Below the pieces are notes generated by a model. It had not been told where the DNA came from and searched no databases. It was given only the letters and a program-made list of their open reading frames with translations. The translations under genes and the position numbers were made by a program. Of a stretch of 64,000 bases of DNA, positions 21,306-29,457 are shown piece by piece. The stretch is from Misgurnus anguillicaudatus (taxonomy: Eukaryota > Chordata > Actinopteri > Cypriniformes > Cobitidae): assembly GCF_027580225.2 (NCBI RefSeq), contig NC_073354.2, positions 24,511,001 through 24,575,000 of the forward strand. Reading direction: 5' to 3'. How positions within the stretch are numbered: the stretch's first letter is position 1; every line of letters starts with the position of its first letter.

Positions 21306-23610
21306 GATGGGCGACCTGGAGGTGGAGGGGATCGCTCTTCGGGAGATGGTGAACGCACCACTCCCCCCCCCCCCCCCGGAGGAGGACCGGGTGGGGAATC
21401 TTTGGTTTTCATTAATTTCCGTTCCGCCGGCTTTTCAGCCGGCACCCACAAAACCACAAAAAGAGCGAATTCCTCTTCCTCCTCCAGGTCATCAGAGGCA
21501 GTCGGGTGTGACGGATAGGCTCATAACCCTACGTTCTCCCCCTCCTCTCTCGCCAACGGATGTGTTAAGCGCACCGAGATATCTTCATCAGAGTCTTCCC
21601 CGCGCAGCCATCCATCAGCGGAGTCAGGTGAGTGCTCATTCTCACAATACACATGTCAACGCAGCCCAAGAGAGCGCGTCATCGAGCACCGCCGTTCCGC
21701 TCGCCGCGGGTACTACGATTGTGCCGTTAATTCCCCTCGCCCGGTATCTGGAAGCTTGGCAGCAACTTCCCAGTCCGTCGCACTGGCTTTTACGCACGAT
21801 CCGTCTTGGCTATGCGATACAATTCGCCCGGCGACCTCCCAAATTTACAGGCATCCGTTTCACTATAGTGAAACCCGCCGATGCGCACGTACTACGTGCA
21901 GAGATTGCTGTCTTATTGGCGAAAGACGCGATTCAGCCGGTTCCTCCAGCCGAGATGAGGTCAGGGTTTTACAGCCCTTACTTTATCGTACCCAAGAAAA
22001 GCGGCGGGTTGCGACCGATCCTGGATCTGCGCGTTCTGAATCGAGCACTTCACAAGATGCCGTTCAAAATGCTTACGCAGAAAACCATATTTCAATGCAT
22101 TCGCCCACAGGATTGGTTTGCAGCCATCGACCTGAAGGACGCGTACTTTCATGTCTCAATACTACCCCGGCACAGGCCGTTTCTCCGCTTTGCGTTCGAG
22201 GGAAAAGCATATCAGTACAAAGTCTTACCGTTCAGGCTCTCTCTCTCTCCCCGCGTCTTCACAAAAGTAGCAGAGGGCGCTTTAAAGCCTCTCAGAGAGA
22301 GCGGTGTTCGCATCTTGGCATATCTCGACGATTGGCTCATTATAGCACAGTCGCATCAAATGCTTTGCACTCATCTAGATCGGGTGCTCAAACACCTCGC
22401 CCGTCTCGGTCTTCAGGTCAACCGAGAGAAGAGCAAACTGTGCCCGACACAGAAGATCTCTTTTCTCGGCATGGAATTGGATTCGGTCAATCTTACAGCA
22501 CGCCTCACAGAGGCGCGCGTTCAGTCGATTCTGGCTTGCTTGAATACGTTTTCGGGCAAGACTGCGGTCCCTCTGAAACAATTTCAGAAATTACTGGGGC
22601 ATATGGCTGCAGCCGCGGCTGTAACACCGCTCGGTTTGCTGCATATGAGACCGCTTCAGCATTGGCTTCACGACCGAGTCCCGAGGAGAGCGTGGTTAAC
22701 CGGCTTTCACCGTGTCACGATCACACCGAAATGCCGTCTCACTTTCACCCCGTGGTCAGACCCAGCGTTTCTCAGGGCGGGGGTGCCACTGAGACAGGTC
22801 TCCAGACATGCAATAGTATGCACAGATGCCTCCAACACGGGGTGGGGAGCCACGTATGGCGAGCTTGCAGCTTCAGGAGTATGGACATCACCCCAGCTGC
22901 ATTGGCACATAAATTGCAGAGAACTGTGGGCTGTATATCTTGCGCTCGTCCGCTTCAGCAGCGAGTTGAGAGGCAAGGATGTATTAGTTCGCACAGACAA
23001 CATTGCGACTGTTGCGTATATCAATCGCCAAGGCGGAGTGCGCTCTCGTCACATGTTGCATCTCGCCCGCCATCTCCTCTTTTGGAGTCAGAAGAATCTG
23101 AGGTCTCTTCGTGCCATTCACATCCCGGGGTCGCTCAACGCAGCGGCAGACGCGCTTTCCCGAGCAGCGCGCCCCGGCGAATGGCGACTCCACCCTCATT
23201 CGGTCCAGCTGATTTGGACACGTTTCGGCAGAGCGCAGATAGATCTGTTTGCATCTCCAGAAACAACCCACTGTCGCCTATTTTATTCACTGAACGAGGG
23301 GTCACTCGGCGTGGATGCATTGGCGCACAGCTGGCCGAGAGGTCTTCGCAAATACACATTTCCCCCAGTGCGCCTCATTGCACAGACATTGTGCAAAGTC
23401 AGGGAGGATGAGGAGAAAATTCTTTTAGTTGCTCCATATTGGGCCACCAGGAGTTGGTTTCCAGAGCTCACTCTCCTCGCGACAGCCCCTCCCTGGAGGA
23501 TTCCCCTGAGGAGGGACCTTCTGTCTCAAGAAGGGGGCACATTATGGCACCCCCGTCCCGATCTGTGGAACCTCCATGTGTGGTCTCTGGACGGGGCGCG
23601 GAGGTTGTAG
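21094..23610 (+). CDS. DIRS reverse transcriptase/RNase H polyprotein
   Basis: 838 codons, open throughout. A proline-rich N-terminal region (about 1-230) is followed by the RT domain (about 250-490): KKSGGLRPILDLRVLN, DWFAAIDLKDAYFH, and the catalytic box AYLDDW with Tyr410, Asp412 and Asp413. RNase H follows (about 570-690): CTDASNTGWG with Asp578, NCRELWAVYLAL, VRTDN, and HIPGSLNAAADALSR. A conserved C-terminal region with RAQIDLFASPE and LLVAPYW links to the recombinase. The protein would copy element RNA to DNA. One oddity: where RTs of this group have LPFGLS, this copy has LPFRLS (Arg381, codon 22234-22236), likely harmful. Start is uncertain; the frame overlaps gag and may be reached by readthrough. 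Confidence 0.93.
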   Translation: MPTSCRVGKDQHLPRRRRHLSLPLTEGVLQRRPPPFLIGAVQESEEPAVSSPPRPLSPLSLVESENLSGPEMGDLEVEGIALREMVNAPLPPPPPEEDRVGNLWFSLISVPPAFQPAPTKPQKERIPLPPPGHQRQSGVTDRLITLRSPPPLSPTDVLSAPRYLHQSLPRAAIHQRSQVSAHSHNTHVNAAQESASSSTAVPLAAGTTIVPLIPLARYLEAWQQLPSPSHWLLRTIRLGYAIQFARRPPKFTGIRFTIVKPADAHVLRAEIAVLLAKDAIQPVPPAEMRSGFYSPYFIVPKKSGGLRPILDLRVLNRALHKMPFKMLTQKTIFQCIRPQDWFAAIDLKDAYFHVSILPRHRPFLRFAFEGKAYQYKVLPFRLSLSPRVFTKVAEGALKPLRESGVRILAYLDDWLIIAQSHQMLCTHLDRVLKHLARLGLQVNREKSKLCPTQKISFLGMELDSVNLTARLTEARVQSILACLNTFSGKTAVPLKQFQKLLGHMAAAAAVTPLGLLHMRPLQHWLHDRVPRRAWLTGFHRVTITPKCRLTFTPWSDPAFLRAGVPLRQVSRHAIVCTDASNTGWGATYGELAASGVWTSPQLHWHINCRELWAVYLALVRFSSELRGKDVLVRTDNIATVAYINRQGGVRSRHMLHLARHLLFWSQKNLRSLRAIHIPGSLNAAADALSRAARPGEWRLHPHSVQLIWTRFGRAQIDLFASPETTHCRLFYSLNEGSLGVDALAHSWPRGLRKYTFPPVRLIAQTLCKVREDEEKILLVAPYWATRSWFPELTLLATAPPWRIPLRRDLLSQEGGTLWHPRPDLWNLHVWSLDGARRL

Positions 23611-24608
23611 GTGATTTACCCCAGGCGGTATCTAACACCATCGCTGCAGAGCGAGCGCCGTCTACGAGACAGGCGTATACGCTGAAATGGAACCTGTTTG
23701 TTGTTTGGTGTACTTCTCAACGAGAGGACCCCCGAGAATGCCCGATCAGTATTGTGCTTTCATATCTCCAGCACTGCTTGGAGAAGAGGCTGTCACCATC
23801 TACTATTAAAGTAGATATCGCGGCAATATCCGCGCATCATGCACCCATAGACGGTAGATCTGTGGGTCAGCACGATCTGGTCATTAGGTTTTTAAGAGGT
23901 GCACGGAGGCTGAATCCTTCGCGTCCTCCCTCTATTCCTCCTTGGGACCTGTCCATGGTGCTGAATGCTCTCAGGGACTGCCCGTTCGAGCCTCTGCAGA
24001 CGGTGAGTGTCAAGTTTCTCACTATGAAAACTTTGATGCTCCTCGCACTGGCTTCTATTAAAAGGATAGGGGATCTTCATGCATTTTCGGTCAACGATTC
24101 GTGCCTTCAGTTCGGGCCGGCTGAATCCAGCGTTACACTGAGACCGCGGCCGGGCTACGTGCCTAAAGTTCCCACCACTCCCTTTAGGGATCAAGTGGTG
24201 AACTTACAAGCCCTGCCTTTGGAAGAAGCAGACCCAGCTATGGCTTTGTTATGTCCTGTACGTGCACTACGTGTGTATGTGGATCGCACTCAAAGCTTTC
24301 GGACCTCAGAGCAGCTCTTTGTCTGTTACGGTGGTCAGCAGAAAGGGAGAGCTGTCACTAAACAGAGAATGTCTCACTGGATTGTAGACACAATCGCCCT
24401 GGCTTATGAGAAACAGGGCATTCCTTGCCCTTTTGGTTTGAGAGCCCATTCAACCAGGAGTGTGGCTTCATCTTGGGCTTTGGCTCGTGGTTCCTCGCTT
24501 TCAGATATTTGTAGAGCTGCTGGCTGGGCGACACCTAATACGTTCACTAGATTCTACAGTGTTCGTGTTGAGCCCGTATCCTCTCGAGTTCTCTCGTCAG
24601 ATCAGTGA
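23439..24608 (+). CDS. DIRS tyrosine recombinase
   Basis: 389 codons overlapping the end of RT/RNase H by 172 bp in another frame. The N-terminal SAM-like DNA-binding part includes STRQAYTLKWNLFVVWC and SYLQHCLEKRLSPSTIK (about 80-130). The catalytic part (about 190-375) shows the tyrosine-recombinase set: Arg209 in ASIKRIGDLHAFS, His337 and Arg340 in RAHSTRSVASSWA, and nucleophile Tyr373 in NTFTRFYSV. It would integrate the circular DNA intermediate without target duplication. The frame is fully open, so this gene looks intact. The first Met (23439) is the furthest upstream and may not be the true start. Confidence 0.93.
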   Translation: MGHQELVSRAHSPRDSPSLEDSPEEGPSVSRRGHIMAPPSRSVEPPCVVSGRGAEVVGDLPQAVSNTIAAERAPSTRQAYTLKWNLFVVWCTSQREDPRECPISIVLSYLQHCLEKRLSPSTIKVDIAAISAHHAPIDGRSVGQHDLVIRFLRGARRLNPSRPPSIPPWDLSMVLNALRDCPFEPLQTVSVKFLTMKTLMLLALASIKRIGDLHAFSVNDSCLQFGPAESSVTLRPRPGYVPKVPTTPFRDQVVNLQALPLEEADPAMALLCPVRALRVYVDRTQSFRTSEQLFVCYGGQQKGRAVTKQRMSHWIVDTIALAYEKQGIPCPFGLRAHSTRSVASSWALARGSSLSDICRAAGWATPNTFTRFYSVRVEPVSSRVLSSDQ

Positions 24609-25171
24609 GAACATCGAGGAACGGCTCCTGTGTCGGCTTGGAGCCTTTCTTTTTGGCTGCGCAGAAACCGCACCATTATGGAAGGCCATTAAGGCAAAAA
24701 CTTTACAAAAAATGTTTTTTGTCTTTTTCCACCGCTTGGTGGCCGATGTTGCGGAGCATCGGCTGCCAGCCTCTCACTGGATGTATTCTTGACTATCTGG
24801 GTGAGGCTAGCGCCCACATTGCGCCCCCTAGTGGTTTCTTTGTGAGTATTTCCGTGGAAAGTTTATGATTTACCACGTTTCCCTTAGCGGAGTTCGTTCC
24901 GCGCCTCTAGTGTTGCTAAGAGAGTGTATTTTTTAGAGACTTCTTGTCTTTTTCTATCACCTTAGTGGTAGACCCCTAGAGGGTTTTTCTTCCGCAGCGA
25001 TCTTAGTCCCGCCTGACGAGTTCGCTTCCCGGTTCGCCTGGTCACTGTCGTGGGTTGGGGAGCAGGTAGTGACCGGCCTCTGCTTCAACCCCATTTCCGT
25101 TCCCTTGGGGGGGAGAGTCGGGGGGTTTACGCAGGCGCTGGAGGGGTCGGCTTCGGTGGCGCTTTGGTAGG
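24609..25171 (+). other. DIRS 3' non-coding region
   Basis: Between the recombinase stop and the internal complementary region. Contains pyrimidine-rich runs and 'gcgccccctagtgg'. No further open frame of note. A (G)7 run lies near 25105-25113. Confidence 0.7.
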
Positions 25172-25283
25172 GATTCCCAATTCGTCGGTCACGACGTGAC
25201 GTCGTAGTGACCGACTGAAAGGGAACGTCTCGGTTACATATGTAACCCTCGTTCCCTGAAGGAAGGGAACGGAGACGTCACGT
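25172..25283 (+). repeat. DIRS internal complementary region (ICR)
   Basis: First half (25172-25226) is the complement of the outer left end, ending CTGAAAGGGAAC. Second half (25227-25283) starts GTCTCGGTTACATATG and is the complement of the outer right tail (25529-25575) and its neighbour. Together they spell the complement of a left-right end junction, the template DIRS elements are proposed to use to complete and circularise their DNA. Confidence 0.9.
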
Positions 25284-25362
25284 CCCGTCGCCACAGTTTG
25301 ATGTTCCACTGCTGATATCGGCCGGACCCTTTCCTTCTGTCCAGCTTTCTCAGCAAAAAATA

Positions 25363-25528
25363 GCTGATTTGATAACTGCACCTGCCGCTCATTAAATACC
25401 TATGCGGCGGGGCGGCGCCGGCAGATGCAATTATCTGCATGCCAAGTTCATTGGCGTTTTAAAGGTTTCTCGAAGCAGATAGGTCACCCGCGAAGCGGTT
25501 CCCAATTCGTCGGTCACGACGTGACGTC
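25363..25528 (-). repeat. DIRS right inverted terminal repeat (core)
   Basis: Runs from GCTGATTTGATAACTGC to GACGTGACGTC and mirrors 16572-16738. The unique outer tail continues to about 25575 and contains the palindrome TTACATATGTAA. Confidence 0.9.
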
Positions 25529-25575
25529 TCCGTTCCCTTCCTTCAGGGAACGAGGGTTACATATGTAACCGAGAC

Positions 25576-26369
25576 GATATATCTGAATAACAGTACAACA
25601 ATAATTATTCCACAAAGAAAGAATAATCACTGTTACCTGTCGAAGAGAATTTTTGCGAGCTGCGCGTCTGTCTTGACACCTCTCTGTTCCTTCATTGCTC
25701 TCCAGTGTTGAAATGTTTCTCCAATAACAACTCTGGGTTGTTTACATTATTCTGACAATTTTCTCCTCTTCTCAGCGACTTCAAAACTCTTTCTTTTAGG
25801 TCCTCCTTCGGGTTTCTTCTCTTCCATGGGGCAGATTCGAGGAGGAAAGCAGGAGCGAAAATGAAAACAAACCGAAACTTAAGAGGAAGTTTCATGCGCT
25901 ATGCGCATGCGTCACTCGTGTAATGTTACTGGAGCACGCACGTCTCTCGCAAGAAACGTAATGGCAGTGATTGACAAGCCAGAGGGCCAATGACGATTGC
26001 GATGATTGCATCAACGATTGGCTGATGTTTATAAGGCCCTACCTTATGCACAGATGAAATATATTAATTTTATTACTGTCAGTGCGCCTAATAAATAGTC
26101 TTTTATCATTTAGTAAAGACAGTTTCAGGTAATATTGCAAAAATGTATTAAACAAACATCCTCTTTTCCACCTTTAATTGAGGGTATGTTAAGCTAAAAC
26201 TAGGTAAAATTGAAGAAGAACAGAAGAAATTGAGAAGTTGAAAGAAAATAGAAGGGACCCTATCGGGAGAAACTAAATGCTACTGCCAAAAAACTTTATT
26301 TATACAAATAAACAACATAAATCCATATGATTTAGCAGCCCAAGGCTGGATTACGGATCCGGGCGCACT
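25576..26369. other. Transposon-like flank on the right of DIRS
   Basis: Apart from the minus-strand exon remnant (25640-25827), this stretch has 'gcgctatgcgcatgcgtcac' and moderately GC-rich words, but no matched ends. It is probably part of the element or locus that DIRS entered. Confidence 0.45.
25640..25827 (-). pseudogene. Exon remnant of an unidentified transposon protein
   Basis: A minus-strand ATG at 25827 opens MEEKKPEGGPKRKSFEVAEK, continues to one in-frame stop (25747-25749), and then reads IGETFQHWRAMKEQ and KTDAQLAKILFDR. It ends at AG|GTAACAG, a plausible splice donor. The W-R...KTDAQLA...L.DR pattern looks like an N-terminal exon of a fish transposon-derived gene. A related, also broken copy is on the plus strand at about 39939-40087. 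Function is unknown; the basic N terminus suggests nucleic-acid binding. Confidence 0.5.
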
Positions 26370-26718
26370 ACCTCCACCAGAGATGGGCATAAATACATGG
26401 AAATGTATTTCAAATACAAATACAAAATACTGTGTCGAAAAATGTATTTAAATACAAATACAAAATACTGTGAGGAAAAATGTATTTAAATACAAATACA
26501 GTATTTTTTGAAAATACACAAAATACATGTGAAATTGGTGATTCTGTGCAAGTATCCCTATTAGGCTGAAATCTATCTGGGTCTATTTCTGAATGCCAAA
26601 AAGCATTTAGATGTGTGCAACTGCTTAAAAACGTTTTTTTTTATTTATTTTATTTTAGGTACCTCTTGCTTTCCCCTGCCCTGTAAAAAATAAAAAACTA
26701 GAAAAAAAAACTTGGTAA

Positions 26719-27708
26719 CACTTTACTTGAAGGGGTGTGCATAAGGCTGACATGACACATTCATGATCATAACATGACATGTGTCATGAACATGAAGAAG
26801 ATTTTATGCACATTTATGACAACTGCCATTAAGTGTCATTTGCTCAATTGTGTGATTTTTGGTGCAAAGATGACATTGTTTGAGATGTCTTTGTTATGAC
26901 AACTTGACACATAAACCAATACAACACAACTTGTTATAAATTATAAACAATAATTATCAAACTTAAGAAACTACCTAGCTTTGTGGGTTAACAATGCATT
27001 AAACCATGATTTAAATGTCAGAAAGTGTTAATACTATGTCAAATATTATTAATACCCATCAAATAAACATTATGAACTGAAGAATATTCATGATGCTCTT
27101 ATAAAACTATTTAACAGAGTATTAACACTTAATGAAATTTTAATGACAAATTATATTTGTATCACTGGTAAAAAGTGGTCAGTTATGTTGTCTTGGTTAA
27201 TGTCAAGATGTCATGGCAAGTTATGATGTATGGGTTAAAGCAACACTATGTAGTTTCCATGTTAAAAATGACTTACAGCTCCCCCATGTTGTTGAAAGTG
27301 CAACAGTGCCTGGTATCAGACACTCTTCTGCAGGCAGGGGGAGGGGCGGGGCTGTGTGCTCTACCCTCCACCGCCACTTTCAGAGTGTGCTTGTAGCAGC
27401 TAGGAGGCTGCTCAGGTTGCAGCAACAGTACAATTTGTCCAGTTAAAAGTTGTTCTATCATTGAAATAATTTTAGAGACATTATTTAAATGTAAAAAACT
27501 ACATAGTGTTGCTTTAATGTCGATTTGTAATAACAGGGACATCTCAAACAATGTCATCTTTGCAGTGAAAGTGACATGATTGAACGAATGACGCTTAATG
27601 CCAGTTTTCATGGACATCCATGGGGTCTCCTTCATGTTCGTGACACATGTCGTGTTGTGGTTATGGATGTGTCATGTCAGCCTTGTGAACACCCCTTCAA
27701 GTAAAGTG
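26719..27708. mobile_element. Nested element with CACTTTACTTGAAGGGGTGT ends
   Basis: The right end complement reads CACTTTACTTGAAGGGGTGT, matching the left. Inverted similarity continues through 'aaggctgacatgacacat' and 'gacatgtgtcatgaacatgaag'. Superfamily is not decided because the target duplication is unclear. It holds a further TTAA MITE. Confidence 0.65.
27239..27513. mobile_element. TTAA-flanked MITE (AGCAACACTATGTAG ends)
   Basis: TTAA at 27235-27238 and 27514-27517, with ends AGCAACACTATGTAGTTT and AAACTACATAGTGTTGCT. Non-coding. This is the innermost of three layers. The element at 48184-48920 has similar AGCAACACTA ends. Confidence 0.8.
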
Positions 27709-27785
27709 ATGTTTTATGAAAAAGTTTTTATGATGTTTTTATGTGTCGTCAAAATGACCCACAACCTAATCAGTTTATATGTTAA

Positions 27786-28260
27786 AGGAATAGTCTACTC
27801 ATTTTCAATATTAAAATATGTTATTACCTTAACTAAGAATTGTTGATACATCCCTCTATCATCTGTGTGCGTGCACATAAGCGCTGGAGCGCGCTGCGAC
27901 ACTTCGATAGCATTTAGCTTAGCCCCATTCATTCAATGGTACCATTCAGAGATAAGTTAGAAGTGACCAAACACATCAACGTTTTTCCTATTTAAGACGA
28001 GTAGTTATATGAGCAAGTTTGGTGGTACAAAATGGAACGTGGCGCTTTTCTAAGCGGATTTAAAAGAGGAACTATATTTTATGGCGTAATAGCACTTTTG
28101 GGAGTACTTCGACTCGGCGCAGTAACACCCTCCCTCTACCATTATGAGAGGGAGAAGGGGAGCGGACTTTTCAGGCGAGTCGAAGTACTCCCAAGGGTGC
28201 TGTTGCGCCGTGCAGTGTAGTTCCTCTTTTGAATCCGCTTAGAAAAGCGCTACGTTTTAT
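27786..28260 (+). mobile_element. Truncated TTAA-type element ending in a large hairpin
   Basis: Starts after TTAA (27782-27785) with AGGAATAGTCTACTC. Bases 28030-28258 form a long fold-back: 'gcttttctaagcggatt', 'gaggaactata' and 'gggagtacttcgactcg' are mirrored by their complements downstream. The 62-codon open frame at 28032-28220 is a product of this palindrome. No matching right end with TTAA is present. Confidence 0.55.
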
Positions 28261-28939
28261 TTTCAGTCGTGCAATGTGCAAGTGCAACTGTAGCGTGCAA
28301 CTGCCTGCCAACGTGCAAGTGTGAATTTGAATTTCCTTTTGCGACAGTTATAACACAAATCACATCACACCCAATAATTCAATCGCCTTTGCTTTATTTC
28401 CCACTCCAACATTTCAATTATTGCCCACTAAAAGCTGCACAGATATATTTGCTTACCTGAACTCTGTTGTCTGGTCTGAACTAGTTGATGCATGAAAACA
28501 GCACCCTGACTGGTTGACTGGCTCAAAGTATTTTGAGTATTTTAAAAATACAAAAATACTCATCTTAAATGTATTTAAATACAAATTACATTTCATTTTT
28601 TTCAAATACAAATTTTAAATACATGTATTTGAAATACTGCCCATCCCTGACCTCCACTCACATATCTGGTGAATTACCTTGTTTTTGGATTGAGTGCATA
28701 CACTTTGCAGGAGTTTAAGAGCAATAAATCCCTTCAAGCTCAGAGTAAGATGACATTCTTCTTTCGGAGTTGTATGACGGATGGCAAACCAGCTAAAAGA
28801 AACATGCCATTTACTGACAATGTATTAATACCTACGTATCTTAATGATTCTATAAAATTGATTCTTTCTCTGTTGTATTCTGTGAAATGAATCAACACAT
28901 GTTCATAAGATGGCACTTCTGTTTTGGCCAAGTTATTAA

Positions 28940-29453
28940 AGGGGCCATGGCATGAAAATCTGACTTTTTCCATGTTTAAGTGCTATGATTGGGTCCCCAG
29001 TGCTTCTATCAACCTAGAAAATGTAAAAAAGATCAACCCAGTAACTTAGTTTTGGTAAACCATTCTCTACAAGCACATGAAAAAATAGGTGAAATTTGGC
29101 TCTCCTTATGATGTCATAAGGAGCTCTTATTATAATAATACCACCGCTTAATCTGCACTATCCAACCACAGCACTGCCATTTAGTGCAGAGAAAAAGAGA
29201 GAGAAAATAATTCACAGCACAATTGAGTTTCAATTGCAACAAACCACTATCATTGCGATCAGTGTTTGCACTTTATTTGCATTTTAAAGGACACACCCAA
29301 AACGACACATTTTTGCACACACCTACAAAGTGTCAATTTAACATGTTATAATAAATTATCTATATGGTATTTTGAGCTAAAACTTCACATATGTGCTCTG
29401 GGGACACCAAAGATTTATTCGACATCTTAAAAAAGTCGTGTGACATGGCCCCT
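28940..29453. mobile_element. TTAA-flanked non-autonomous transposon
   Basis: TTAA at 28936-28939 and 29454-29457. Ends AGGGGCCATGGCATG and GTGACATGGCCCCT are inverted. The interior contains 'ctccttatgatgtcataagg', a short palindrome. The fragment at 1-81 belongs to the same family. Confidence 0.75.
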
Positions 29454-29457
29454 TTAA

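Larger units (their letters stand above)
16549..25575 (+). mobile_element. DIRS-type tyrosine-recombinase retrotransposon, structurally near complete
   Basis: Order: outer left end, left inverted repeat (16572-16738), gag, RT/RNase H, tyrosine recombinase, internal complementary region (25172-25283), right inverted repeat (25363-25528), outer right tail. No target duplication is evident, as expected for elements that integrate through a circular intermediate with a tyrosine recombinase rather than a DDE integrase. Length without the 17971-20803 insertion is about 6.2 kb, usual for vertebrate DIRS1-like elements. Gag carries a frameshift and the nested transposon, and RT has a damaged conserved residue. 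GC content is clearly higher than in the flanks. Confidence 0.92.
26378..28649. mobile_element. hAT element, 2.27 kb, perfect 8-bp TSD, with nested insertions
   Basis: Begins CAGAGATGGGCATAAATAC and ends GAAATACTGCCCATCCCTG. ACCTCCAC is repeated exactly at 26370-26377 and 28650-28657. Both arms are rich in 'aaatacaaatac' and 'tgtatttaaatac' words, giving an AT-rich inverted structure. The interior is mostly other elements: 26719-27708, 27239-27513 and 27786-28260. No transposase remains. Confidence 0.85.

Noticed and set aside
21756..23411. 551-codon frame on the plus strand
   Set aside because: Shadow frame of the DIRS RT/RNase H gene; the RT frame carries all catalytic motifs.
16533..25598. 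CAGTACAA close to both outer ends of DIRS, looking like a target duplication
   Set aside because: The copies sit at unequal distances outside the ends (about 18 and 15 bp), and DIRS elements are not expected to make duplications.
28032..28220. 62-codon frame
   Set aside because: Created by the palindromic hairpin.
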